From Isoetes taiwanensis (lineage: Eukaryota; Streptophyta; Lycopodiopsida; Isoetales; Isoetaceae), in assembly GCA_021234155.1 (NCBI GenBank), contig JAJEKV010000165.1, forward strand, positions 500,001-564,000: 64,000 bases of DNA, given 5' to 3'. The notes beneath the pieces were generated by a model that saw only the letters and a list, made by a program, of their open reading frames with translations, searched no databases and was not told where the DNA came from. This document shows positions 46,873 to 58,500 of this stretch, one piece after another; positions within the stretch are counted from its first letter, which is position 1; the number at the start of each line of letters is the position of its first letter. A program made the position numbers and the translations under genes.

Positions 46873-47026
46873 ACACGCTGCGTTGCATTCAGGAGGGAGG
46901 AGAAAAAAGACAGATAGATAGATAAGTAAATAGATAAAGGCCGCCGTGTAAATAATTGCCCGCCTTTATCTATTTACTTATCTATCCGCATGTTTTTTTT
47001 TTTCTCCTCCTCAATGAATGCACGCC
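46873..47026. repeat. Foldback hairpin (U2)
   Basis: The counterpart of 1685-1832 with the same gataagtaaatagataaagg arms and loop. It differs in the outer arms (gataga duplicated on the left; ctatccgcatg on the right where U0 has ctatctgcatg). Confidence 0.75.
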
Positions 47027-47639
47027 GAAGCGTATTCATGTTGAAGGCTAAGGTTACCATAAAACACGCTTTAGCGTGTTTCAAATATTATCTTTCGATT
47101 TTTCTAATGCTTTCTACTACACTTATTCATAATAGAAACTTGCATGCAATAGCATGATTAATTCAGAAGAGAAACTCAAGAATTTACTGAAACAAAAAAG
47201 CGGATGAAGTTTATAAAAACTATTCTGGTTTTCATAAACATCATCCGCTTCCTCCGCCTCCGAGCAAATGCAAAAGCTTGTCTTCTTGGATTAAACCCGC
47301 CATTGAGATGCAACTTAAAACTAAATGAAAACTAACCTTGAGTTCGAGGTCGGAAGGATTCAAGAACGGAGGACTATGCTTGTGGTTTTAATTCGAGGCT
47401 TTTCGATTCGCAGACCTTAGTCCTCTCGCTTTTGGTTTTAATTGTGAGTCTCCGATTTCCTCTCGCTACGATGCTTTCTGAGAACAAAAGGCGAGTCTTT
47501 AACTAAGTTAGGAATTGCCGAAACCAAACATCTAACATTGATGAATATAAATCTGCTCACCAAGATTTCGGGACGGCAGATCCAAACACAGCAGAAGCGC
47601 AACCGGCAAATCGTATGAAGGAAGGAAGAAAATGTAGGA

Positions 47640-47730
47640 ACTTTGAGAGCGTAAAATGGATTTATATAGGCACAATTAGAAAAAAGTTAGCGTGAATAAT
47701 TGATTGCTTGAATTAACACGCCTGGCGTAC
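47640..47730 (-). promoter_or_regulatory. TATA promoter module P1 (U2)
   Basis: Same as 2445-2535, with the TATA in ggatttatatagg at plus 47658-47670. Directly downstream (minus sense) is the leader exon with a donor near 47336. Confidence 0.58.
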
Positions 47731-48689
47731 GGTCTTCCCGCCAGACATGACATGTATATGGTATATATGGAGAATATTGCATTTCATGCAATAAATTCTC
47801 ACGGCATTTTATTCCATTTATTGGGTAACGTTTTAATTGACCTACCCAGTTTTTTGACCATCACAGCACATATAAGCACCTTCACCAAATAATTTATGTC
47901 ATCATCATTTGCATCACTAATATGCTCATTATATCCTTTATATAATAGAAAACACTCATGATTTTTTGAAGGGCAATGAAGGGCTATGGAAGGGCAATGA
48001 AGGGCAGTTTGAAGGGCAATGAAGGGCAGTCAGCACCTGTGCAGCACATGTGTCGCCCACATGCTTTTTTGAGTATGTGAATTAAAAAACCACCCTATTG
48101 CATTCGAAAAAATAGAATTTAGAAATTTTATATAGGCTACATTAAAAATGATTTTAAAGGCAAAATTATGAAGGCTAAAAAATGACTTGTAAGGTTGGGG
48201 AATTGTTTTAGGTCGTATAGGAAAATTTCCTATGGTTACTGTGACGAATCAGAGATTTCTCATGTGGTTGATTTATAGTGTTCCCCGAGACTTTGTTGAG
48301 ACAAAATTTGCGATACAAAACTTTAGAGATAACGGCTTGGAGACAAAAAAATAATTGGAGAAAACAGTTGGATTTAATTCAAATAATTTTATGTACGTAA
48401 AAGCTGTTCAAGAACACTTTTGAAGAAAATTTTATGACTTAAAACTGCTTTGATTTCATTCATAAGAGGAGAATGTACAGATGCCCGGCTTTTCACAAAA
48501 TTACAGGAAAAAAAATGCCCTGAGGCGTGTCCAAAGCTTCGTAAGCAACCAAAAAAAAAAGGCCGCCGATCTCGCATCATTGATCTTCCACGCCCTGAAA
48601 CAAAGAAGGAAGAAAGGTGTTAGAAAAGAAAGAAAGGTGAAAAAAAAAAAAAAAAAAATCGACATGCAAACTTGGCTCATCTCTCACCA

Positions 48690-49084
48690 TTCTAAAAACG
48701 GGTCAATTTCTCGACCTTCCTCCTCATCCTCTTCCTCCCCCTCCTCCTCCTCTTCCTCCTCCTCCTCTTCTTCGAGATTTCATTCTCTCTGCTTCGGGTC
48801 AAGCCAACCCCGGCGTAGCGGTTTCATGCTCTTGGGAGGACATCTCCTCCTCTTCCTCCAACTCCTCCTCTTCCTCCTCTTCCTCCTCTTGGAATCGGAG
48901 GAATCGAGAGGAGCTCAACTCCTCCTCTTCCATGTCAAAATCAAGATCATCCTCCTGCGAATCGAATCGAGGAGAATTGGGCAAGAAAATCTATGGGGGG
49001 AAGAGAGGGGGGCTTCAACCCGACGCCTCTTTGACGAGACCTCGGGTTCTTCATGAAGTTCGAAAGGAGGGCTGAACGCTTCAT
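48690..49084 (-). CDS. Glu-rich acidic protein (U2)
   Basis: Minus strand from ATG 49084 or 49054. It contains PNSPRFDSQEDDLDFDMEEE, SSRFLRFQ, a Glu run and MSSQEHET. The protein is strongly acidic and probably disordered. It lies about 50 nt downstream of the P2 TATA box. A Ser/Pro-rich open frame on the plus strand (48481-49056) is its antisense. Confidence 0.45.
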
Positions 49085-49114
49085 GGCGGGCAGAAAAAAA
49101 AATTGGGACAGAAT

Positions 49115-49203
49115 GGTCTTGAGAGCGTGAACCGGATTTATATAGGGTTAATTAGAAATTAGCGTGAATAATTTATTGCCTCAAATAACACGCCAGCGCA
49201 TTT
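49115..49203 (-). promoter_or_regulatory. TATA promoter module P2 (U2)
   Basis: TATA in ggatttatatagg at plus 49134-49146, flanked by ttagcgtgaataat and aacacgcc as in the other copies. Confidence 0.6.
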
Positions 49204-49553
49204 AAATTCCATGAGCTATATTATCTAGGGTATATTATTATGGATAATAAATTCTCACGCCTATTAGTTATATGTCTTTTTTTCAGAATCATATATCCAA
49301 ATTTTCGATAATTAAAATTTGGATATATTTATATAAATGTCATTTCCTTGTTGTTGCCATGAAAATTTTGTTTTAAATGATTTCGTTTACGCCATTGTTA
49401 TTATTATATTAAACCTATTTCCAAGGAATTTCTTGCTTTTAAAAAAAAATTTGATTTACCTCTACATATTCCATAAATGTAATGTGACTTTTTTATCTTA
49501 TGGTGTAATAATTTTTTCTTACTCATTGACTAAAAAGGGTGCAATTTGCCTAG

Positions 49554-52518
49554 GTCAATGGTGCCCCTCCAACTCAAGATGGTGAAAAGAGCAATATCAA
49601 TGAAAAACCAACTCCTAGCAAGAATGTTGAAGAAAAACAATTAGTCCTCTATAGTAGGGTGCAATGGAGGAACAAGAAGGTGAGAATCATGCACAAGTGC
49701 AACAAGGAAATAGTAGGCCAAGGAGTCATTGTGCTAGCGTATCCCGGTCAAGTCAAGTAATGATGAAAGGCTAGGGAAGACAATATTGGTATTGCAATTT
49801 CGATGTTGGAAGACAACCGAAAGGTAAAGGTTTGGGTGACAAGGAATGTTTTGGTTGTGTCAAGCAATTGGAGGTTCCTTGCATCATGGCATGGCCTATA
49901 AGTAGTGTTCAATTTGTGGAGGATTATATTTTTCCGAGCCCCGAGGTTGTTGGGGACAATGATTGTCTTGATATTGATCCATTGGCAGCTTGGAACTCTA
50001 AACCTAGGCAAAAGGGGAGAAGTATCGCTTGCCGGACATTATCCTAGCAAAAGAGCCAAGTTGATTAGTGACACCAAACGTGATACAATGGTGAAGGTTA
50101 GGGGCTCGATTGTTGTTGAGTGATTGTATGCAATTCTTCACAATAGAACAATTGGTGGAAGCAAGAGCCACTTTTCAAGAGTACACCGCTGATGAGAGGA
50201 GGACCTACATGTACACAATCTTCGAGCATGCACTTCAAGATGAAAGAAACCCAAAACAGAAAAAGATACCCTTTGCTAGGCAAATGGATATGTGCAAAAG
50301 CATGGCGGAGTATCCATGCAATTCCAACTTCTTCATGGCATAATTGGCAAAAAAAAACAGGTGAGGGGAACAGGATTGCTTTACATGGAAATAATGGTTT
50401 GTTGAGACCAATACTAGGACCCCGGCCGCCAGGGAGATATTTGAAAAATATATTGATTTCAATGCGAGTCTATGCCACACAAAAGCGTAAGGGGATGAAA
50501 AGGGAAGAGCAGTTGTTGAGAAAAGGTTGCCATCACATTGTACTCAAAAGAGTATTTTGAAGAAGTGAATTCCCTACTTCGAGAATTGGGAATTCTTCCA
50601 ATATTCCAACCTAGCTTTAGTAGGTTATGGAAGAAGCATTTCAATCATGTCACCATAGCAACTTCAAACAACTTTGCAAAGTGCAATTTATGTGCTAAGT
50701 TGAAGGAGACTCTTGATAAGACCGCAACCTAGTCAAAGGGCTAGGATAAGGGAGCATATGAAGGACCATATGACTGACCAACTATCATGTAGATCATGTT
50801 ATTGGATGTGGAGGACTTTATCTGCATTGGAACCCAATAACTATTTATGTATTATACATGACAAGATGGACCAGCAAAAGACTTGTCTTCCACAATTCAA
50901 GTACATACCAAAGTCATGTGGAAGATCATACCCTTTACAGATCTCAATGATCAAGGCAATCTTGCATGGGCGTAATCAAACCTACTATGGCCATTTTAGT
51001 TTGGAGTTGTGGAGTGATGGTCCAGATTTTCATATTGGGAGTATCATGAGGTGTTTGAGAAACTATGAAAATGGATACAATGGTCACCTCCGGACCTTTA
51101 CAAACTAGCCAGCACTACATAGAGCATTGTTAGATGGAAACCCTAACAATATTGAAAAGTTCAGCAAGGCAAGGTTTAGGAAGCATGGGTCTAATGAACA
51201 TGTTGGAGCTTCAACTTCACGTGCTAAACCTCAAGATCTACCCAAAAGGTTTCTCTTGCAACTTGATAATTGTGCTGGCCAAAATAAGAACAGGTGGATG
51301 TTTTCTTTCCTATCCTACTTAACAGCTGTGGGGATATTTGAAAGAGTTAATTTAGGGTTTCTATGCCCTGCATACCCATGAGGATGTGGATGCATTATTT
51401 GGCAAATATAGTTGTATACTGAAGCAGAGAACAAACCAACTTTCCTAGGCTAATGGAAATCTTGCATGAATGCACTACTCCAAACCCTATAGCTTCTCTC
51501 ATAGAAGAAGTGCCCGATTGGAAGAGCTTTGTGGATGGTTATACATTGGATCTTGAAGGTCATTCCAGGCCTCTGCAGTTCACTTTTTGGGTGAGAGATG
51601 GGATTCCAATCTTCCAATGGAAGATGAGACCTTCGTGAGGATGAGTGGAGAGGAGAGGAGGAAATATGGCGAGAGAGATGAGAATGGCAAGCCTATGATA
51701 CCTCTAGGTCAACCAAAAGCTTTAAAACCTACTGAAGAAGTGAAGCAATTGGGATTGACTAAGGAAGGAATCCAAGACTATATAAAGCATTGGCAAACCA
51801 ATCCAAATGACACCAACCGTGCCTTGGTGGCTTACTGGAAGAAGGTGATTAACCTGTTGGGGGAGATAGACACATCCTCGATGAATTGAAAGAAGGGTGG
51901 TTGCCTAAGACTAGGTGGAAGACCTTAGCGGTGTTTGAGGATTTTGATGACACTTGTAAGTAGCATTCGCAAAGCAATATGCTCCTCCTCCTTCCGACAA
52001 ACACTATGTTAGTCCTAAGAACAATAGGCCAAAGTTTCTAGGCATGGATGCTTATGAACCTTCCAATCGACTTGGAATGCCACCAATTTGTGGTAGTAAA
52101 GCCATCGATTTAGATACATATCCAAAGGTGGTTGGGGTTCACTATCTCTGATATTTGCAAAGAAGAAGGTAATATTAACTTCAACCATGTGCGGGTGGAA
52201 TGGTGGTGTCCAAAGGTATCGGTTGACCAACGATCGGATAAAGAAAGGTACTCAGATTGTTGGACAAAGAGATGGAGGAGAAATCCGAGTGATCCTGATC
52301 TTTGGCTAGACTATGAAAGTGTTTTGTACTCATGGACTCCAAACACTATTCCAGCTAGAAATGCGAGAATTACAATACCTCAGGATGTCAGGAAGAACAC
52401 AACCACCCCAATTCTGGGACCACACTTAAAAACAACAGTTAAAAAAAGACCACATGTCGTTGTTCAAAAAAATCTACATGTGGTTATGTGGAGGTGTGGT
52501 TTATTAAGAAGCGCGTAG
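49554..52518 (+). CDS. DUF7869-type mobile-element protein, most complete copy
   Basis: The exon begins after tttgcctag. Domains in order: N-terminal segment (LVLYSRVQWRNKKVRIMHK); FFTIEQLVEARATFQEY; a Cys-rich linker (NNFAKCNLCAKLKE, SCRSCYWMWRTL); CIIHDKMDQQKTCLPQF; a catalytic-like core with QLDNCAGQNKNRWMF followed, only in this copy, by SFLSYLTAVGIFERVNLGFL and HEDVDALFGKYS; then a C-terminal tail with DETFVRMSGEERRKYGE, WQTNPNDTNRALVAYWKK and YESVLYSWTPNTIPARNAR. The D..C..NKN and THEDVD-like blocks are hallmarks of DUF7869. About eight frame slips remain; at 51380 the expected HTHEDVD has shifted frame. Function as a transposase-like enzyme is inferred. Confidence 0.68.
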
Positions 52519-53730
52519 TTTTTTTTTAAGGAGCTATAGTTTTTTTTTTTGAAGATGTGGTCTTTTTTTAAGGTGCGGTTTTTTTAAAGGAAGTGTTGTT
52601 TTTTTTTTAAAGAGGGTGTTGTTTTTAAGAAGACGTTGTTTTTTGAGGTGTGGTTTATAACTAGGTGTAGTTTTTAAGTAGTTGCTTTTTATGGAAGTGT
52701 AGTTTTTTGAGGTGTGGTTTATAAGGAGGTGTAGTTTTAAAGTGGTTGTTTTTTAAGGAAGTATAGTTTTCTGAAGTGGTGTGATTTTTTTAATCAAAGT
52801 GTTGTTTTTTGAGGTGTGGTTTATAAGCAAGTGTAGTTTTTAAATAGCTGTTTTTTAAAGAAGTATGGTTTTTTAAAGTGTGGTTTATAAGTGGGTGTAG
52901 TTTTTAAGTGGCTGTTTTTTTAATGAAGTATGGTTTTCTGAAGTTTAGATGTAGTTTTTAAGTGGTTGTTTTTTTAAGAAGTGTGGTTTTCTGAAGTGGT
53001 GTGGTTTATAACTAGGTAGTAGCTATTTATTAAGGAAGTTTGGTTTTTTGAGGTGTGATTTATAACTAGGGGTAGTTTCTAAGTAGCTGTTTTTTTAAAG
53101 GAAGTATGGTTTTTTGAGGCTTGACCATGCCAAAGTAGCTCAAACAGACTGTTTATATAACTAGGTGTAGTTTTAAGTAGTTGTTTTATATGGAAGTATA
53201 ATTTTTAGAAGTGTGGTTTATAGTGACGTGTAGTTTTTAAGTGGTTGTTTTTTAAGGAAGTATGGTTTTCTGAAGTGGTGTGATTTTTTTAATTGAGATG
53301 TTGTTTTTTGAGGTGTGGTTTATAAGTGGGTGTAGTTTTTAAATGGCTGTTTTTTAAATAAGTATGGTTTTTTGAAGTGTGGTTTATTTGCCGGTAGTTT
53401 TTAAGTGGCCATTTTTTAATGAAATATGATTTTCTGAAGTGGTGTAGTTTATAATTAGGTGTAGTTTTTAAGAAGCTATTTTTAAGGAAGTATGATTTTT
53501 TTAGGTGTGGTTTATATAACTAGGTGTAGTTTTTAAGTAGCTGTTTTTTAAAGTAAGTATGGTTTTTTTAGGTGTGGTTTTTAAGTAGGTGTAGTTTTTA
53601 AGTGGTTTTTTTCTAAAGAAGTGTGGTTTTCTGAAGTGGTGTGGTTTATAACAAGGTGTAGTTTTTACGTAGCTATTTCTTAAGGAAGTATAGTTTTTTT
53701 GAGGTGTTTTTGAGGCTATTTCTTAAGCAA
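52440..53730. repeat. T/G-rich diverged tandem array
   Basis: Repeated phrases gtgtggtttataa, aggtgtagtttttaagt, gctgttttttaaggaagt and atggttttctgaagtggtg recur every 60-100 bp over 1.3 kb. The left end (52425-52480) contains the opposite-strand phrase acaacagttaaaaaaagacc, so the array begins at a palindromic turn. No coding potential. Confidence 0.8.
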
Positions 53731-53819
53731 AGCACCACCACTTGGAATATTGTTTGTGTGCTCAAATTTGGAAATGTATCGTATTGTTTTACATTCGTGA
53801 AAAATACCTTCAACGGTTA

Positions 53820-54560
53820 GATCCAAGGTGGCTCAAACATGCCACGCGGGCTCCAACATGCCACATGGCCTCCAACATGCCAAGGTGGCTCAAGCATGCC
53901 ACCTGGGGTCAAACATACCAAGATGGCCCAAACATGCCACGCAGGCTCCTACATGCCACCTATAGGCTCCAACATGCCACCTAGGCTCCAACATGCCAAC
54001 GTGCCACAAACATGCCATCTAGGCTCCAATATGCCACCTAGGATCCAACATGCCAAGGTGGCTCAAACATGCCATATGGGCTCCAACATGCCACCTCTGG
54101 CTAGAACATGCCAAGGTGGCTCAAACATGCCACCTAGGCTCCAACATGTCACCTAGACTCAAACATGCCAAGGTGGCTCAAAAATTCCATCGCCCAACAT
54201 GCCACCTAGGCTCCAACATGCCAAGGTGGCTCAAATATGTCGTGGGCTCCAACATAACACCTAGGCTCAAACATGCCAAGGTGGCTCAAACATGCCACGT
54301 GGGCTCCAACATGCCAACATGTCTCAAACATGCCATCTAGGCTCCAACATGCCAAGGTGGCTCAAACATGCCATGTGGGCTCCAACGTGCCACCTAGGGC
54401 TCCAACCCCGCCAAGGTGGCTCAAGCATGCCGCCCTAGGGCAACGCTGAGCTCAATATGCCACATAGGCTCCAACATGCCAAGGTGGCTCATACATGTGA
54501 CGTGGGCTCCAACATGCCAAGGTGGCTCAAACATGCCACGCAGGCTAGGATATAGACTCT
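53820..54560. repeat. 19-bp minisatellite (ggctccaacatgccaccta type)
   Basis: Two alternating 19-bp variants, ggctccaacatgccaccta and ggctcaaacatgccaaggt, repeat for about 740 bp. Because 19 is not a multiple of 3, all frames give a 19-residue repeating peptide; the long open frames here are artefacts. A short remnant is at 58830-58905. Confidence 0.85.
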
Positions 54561-54737
54561 GAAATGTAAACCCTGTGAGTTACTAGGTTCTTGAAGGGTT
54601 TACGTTTTGAAGCTTGAGTTTTCATCACTTGAACCGAGGATTTGGACGGGGAGTTGCAATTGGTAATGTGGAGCAAAGAGAACTAACAAAATTGATTTTG
54701 GATTTATTCTCTTCCCGACCGTGATTTAGAATTAATA

Positions 54738-55047
54738 GCGCTTTTGCAAGAGCAATCATGTTTGGGACAATTCGGGATGGCCGGTAGACTGAAACTCGAT
54801 TTTTTAGGTGGTCATGTCTCTACATGCTTGTCTAGAGATGGTGCATCAAGTTATCCATGAAAACGACCACGTCTCAACCTCCGAAATGTAAACCCTATGA
54901 GTTACTAGGTTCTTGTAGGGTTTACGCTTTGGAGGTTGATACCATGGTCGTTTTTATGGTTAACTTGGTGCACCGTCTCTAAACATGCATGCAGGGTCAT
55001 AGCAACCTGAATGATCCAAAATAATATCTTGCTACTGCAAAAGCGGC
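54738..55047. repeat. Long foldback inverted repeat (arms about 150 bp)
   Basis: The left arm runs from gcgcttttgcaagagcaa through gagatggtgcatcaagtta and aaaacgaccac to tcaacctccgaaatgtaaac. The right arm is the reverse complement, with scattered mismatches, back to ttgctactgcaaaagcgg. The centre is at about 54900 (gagttactaggttcttg). Divergence of the arms is moderate. This could be a foldback transposon, a MITE or a hairpin RNA precursor. A shorter copy of the centre lies at 54563-54620. Confidence 0.8.
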
Positions 55048-56004
55048 TCTGCACCTCTAATTGCCACATCAGGAGGAGGATAGATCCAAACTCCAATTTG
55101 CAAAAAATATGGGAGATGACATGGCATGAGTGGTGAGGTGGAAAACATGAGGGGGTGGAAAAGTGGAGAATTTGCGTAGACAATTTTGCAACCTTTTATA
55201 AAAGCATATTTCTCCATGGTGACATGGCCCATTTCTTTTGATGGTGTGGCAAATCAGTGCAAGCAAGGTGACGTGGCACTGGAAAATGATGAGGTGTCAT
55301 AAGAAAGAGAAACCAAACTTCTTCCTTTATAAAAAGTTCCTTTATGAAAAGGTGACTATTTGCAAAAAATATTGGTGATGACATGGCATGAGCATGTGAG
55401 GTGGCAAATATAATGATGACGTGGCAAAACATGAAGGAATAGAAAAATTCAAACTTTGTCTAGCCAATTTGCAACTTTTTGGAAGCATATTTCACGCAAG
55501 TCGCATTATGACTAACACATTTGGTATGGCAGACTGAATAGGCCAAATTGAGGTGTCAATATGTGATGTGCCAAATACTATAACAATATTGATATTGATA
55601 CTCATTGAGGTAAGATAATCATCTTTTGCCCTTTGAGCTTCTAAAACATGCTAATCCTATAAGTAGCTTATGATGCCAAATGATTTATAGAAGAACTAGA
55701 AATGTGTGCCCGACGATGCCCCGCATTAGTGTGGACGCTTAGAATGAGTAGAAGTGATGGATTTTGTAGACGTAATAATAAGCTATAAATGTAGATGTAT
55801 TTGTAGATGTTACGTAGGTATTGCCCAAGTGTAAAGCATTTAATGGATGCATTGCATTAGCCATATGCACATGGAATGGGTAGTAACATAGTGTTGGATA
55901 GAATGGGTAGATATAATAGACTACATGGAATCTAGGGTAATCAACCTTAAACATTAAACCAATGCAATCTAATAATTTGCCATTTGAGAGGGAGGGAGCG
56001 ATGG

Positions 56005-56050
56005 GATGGGATGGGAGGGAGGGAGGGAGGGGGGGGGGAGGGAGGGAGCT
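56005..56050 (+). repeat. G-run tract (gggagg repeats)
   Basis: gatgggatgggatggga, then four or more gggagg units, a run of G and again gggaggga. It contains many runs of three or more G on the plus strand and could form a G-quadruplex. Confidence 0.7.
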
Positions 56051-56589
56051 ATGGTCAAATGTGGACAATGTTCTTTTAAATAGACATCATAAGGCATCGA
56101 GCTTTAGTTTGTGTTTCACATTGCGTCCGTTTCTTTTTTTGTCTTCTAGTTAATGGTAGAAGTATCTTTTATGTTGTACATGAGAAGTTTTTTTTGTTGT
56201 GTGTTTTGATTTGGGGGATGTCATTACACTAATTGTAGCGACGTGTGTATTTGCTGGAGTTTAGTTGTTTGCCGCCTTGGGTTTCTATCTAGTTAAACTC
56301 TGAATATAATTCTAAAAAAGACCTCTTAAAATTATATCAATGATCATCATTCGATGATCATTCGAATAGAATCTGCAACAATAGCAAATCATGTATACCC
56401 TAGAAGGTGCACAAACGGTTTTATCACAGGTAACAAATAATCTTAAATAACATGTACATTAAATACTCATCAATCAAATGAAGCACTTAACCATGTTAAT
56501 GGCAAGTAACGGACTTCCAGCCGCTCCCAAGCCTGTGAAAGAATGAAAACAAAAATGCATTCCTGACAACAGAATAGAGGGTAAGAAAC

Positions 56590-57062
56590 TGTGAATTGTA
56601 GAGGGCAAATGTATGAATTTGTCCACATTCTGTTTGACAGAGTTGGAATTATTGACTTCAGATCTCAGATCTGTGGGATATTCGAGTTCCTAGATGACCT
56701 CCTAGACGACCTCCTAGACGAATTATTGCCTGTCACACCTCCTAGATGCTGCTTCTTGGGGCGCGTGATTAGGGCTGCTATGGTAGGAGAGAAGCTGTCC
56801 TTTCTCCAGCACCGCTACTGCACGAACACAATTCCTCAGCCAAAATCGTTGTTTATCTTTTACCACTCCTTGTCCTAGTTTTCTTTGTACTACTTCTTTC
56901 TATATGACTCTTAGGAATCTGAATAAGCATTGTCTGTTGGGAGACGAAGAAGGTGTGAACCTGTAGTAGTCCCTCATCCGAACTAATGTATATACTTTTT
57001 ATTTTCAAAAAATAAAAATGGCACCTCTTTATCTTCCAAAAAAAAAAAAAAAAAAAAAAAGA
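56590..57062 (+). mobile_element. Possible poly(A)-tailed retrocopy
   Basis: A stretch with an open frame at 56591-56878 (contains an LDDLLDDLLDELLP repeat) is followed by aataaaaatgg at about 57009 and an A run of about 24 at 57037-57060. This is the usual layout of a retroposed transcript. No donor gene or flanking target duplication could be identified. Confidence 0.35.
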
Positions 57063-58500
57063 AGAGAAAATCACACTTCGAATACTCTGGAACGACAAAT
57101 TGAATGTTCCACAATATTCAGAATATTGATATTACCCCATATGGGACCAAGTTTCACGACAATCTGATTCATTGGCATCTCTACTTTAAGCACCTCCTGG
57201 TCTAGAATGGTCTAGTCATTTTCTACCAAAAGTGCCTAAAATGCTTAATCATCACGTGAAATGGCACATCATCTAAAAAATACCATGTCATCATGGTAAA
57301 ATATGCTTCTTCTAAAAAACTGCAAAATAGGCTAGGCAAATTCTTCATTCTTCCATCCATCCATATTTTGCCACATCATAACTCATTTTTTCCACCTCAT
57401 TGCTCATCTTGGCCACCTCACCATTGTTTCTAATAGAAACTTGATTGCCCTTAGCTAGTTAGAACCTAATAGGGTATTGAGGTGGGATGACCCCATTGCA
57501 CACATGTCCTGCATTGAATCATGTTCAGAAGCCCTGATTGTATAAGTGAAATAGTGCACCTCAATTTTGCCAAATACCCCCCTCTGGGCAATCTAGAATA
57601 TGGAGCACACAGGTACATGGCATAGCAAATCGGTGCAATATTTAGAAACATGAGAAGTTACAAGAGCGTTTGACTAAATATAAGGTATGCAATTTGGTTC
57701 CTACTTCCTCTTACTTAAAGAAAAGGGGTTTTTTTTCATATTTACGTTTACCATGCTTGATTTTCATGCATGCGCCTTTGTCTAGTATAACGATGTTTGC
57801 CACTGCCTTTATCTAGTATAGGTTGGCTTAGGCACCACTCGCCATCTCGATTTGAGTAATCGGTACCATTTTCTCGAAATGGGAAAGGTATGAACACATG
57901 AACTTTTGAGCTTTTTGAGTTATTCTATCAATCTTTTCTCGCATGCATTGATCGCCTTAAGTGATCCGAAGGCTCTAACTCCAACTTGAGCATAGTTTCA
58001 AGTTTGCCTTAAGTTTCTACAGGTTGTGGTTGAAATCGCTTTATTAGAGCAGAGTGGCAATGCAGATTAGGATAGTGGCGATAAGGTAATATGGCAATGA
58101 TATGGCCCTAGAAATAATGAGGTGGCATCAAAAGAGCAAGAAAACTTTTTATTTGCCAAAACTATGGGAGATGACATGGCATGAGTATGGTGAGTCAAAA
58201 GATGAGAGTGGTGGAAAAATGCAAAATTTGCTTAGACAATGCATTTTAAATAGGAAATGACTAGGCCAATTAAAAGATAAGTAGGTTATAGTGGCAAGCA
58301 AGGTGATTGAAATGATGAGGTGTTATAATAAAGAGAAACCAAACTTCCTTTCTTTTGGACATGTGACTTTTACAAAGAAATATGGGTGATGACATGGCAT
58401 GAGCATATGAGTGATGACATGGCAAAAGATGAAGGGATAGAAAAATGAAGAATTTGCCTAGTGCAACTTCTTAGAAGAAGCATATTCACTATAATGACAT

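Larger units (their letters stand above)
30788..51297. repeat. Macro-repeat unit U2 (about 20.5 kb)
   Basis: Unit U2 is collinear with U1 but holds the inner 5.9 kb segment only once. Its right end is not broken: the DUF7869-type reading frame continues past 51297 into single-copy sequence. U2 is therefore the copy attached to the original flank, and the simplest history is tandem duplication of the unit to its left. Confidence 0.88.
55048..58500. other. AT-rich non-coding region with dispersed repeats
   Basis: No gene recognised. The phrase gatgacatggcatgag followed by a gtgaggtgg-like sequence recurs at about 55096, 55377, 58150 and 58388. The opposite orientation (ttgccacatcataactc, ccacctcatt) appears at 57240-57430. 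These look like decayed copies of one dispersed repeat. Confidence 0.5.

Noticed and set aside
48481-49056. 191-codon Ser/Pro/Leu-rich frame on the plus strand
   Set aside because: It is the antisense of the Glu-rich minus-strand protein; the serine and leucine runs come from the TCC/CTC tract.
6096-51297. Repeat-induced or methylcytosine-deamination mutation as the cause of copy differences
   Set aside because: The differences are mostly T/C or A/G changes of the reverse kind (CTG to CCG, GACG to GGCG), swaps and indels, not C-to-T/G-to-A excess.
53742-54340. Long plus-strand reading frames with repeating Cys/His/Met peptides
   Set aside because: They are produced by the 19-bp tandem repeat in all frames and have no start context or other coding evidence.
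54563-54960. Telomere-like AAACCCT/AGGGTTT repeats
   Set aside because: They occur singly as the two arms of a hairpin, not as a tandem array.
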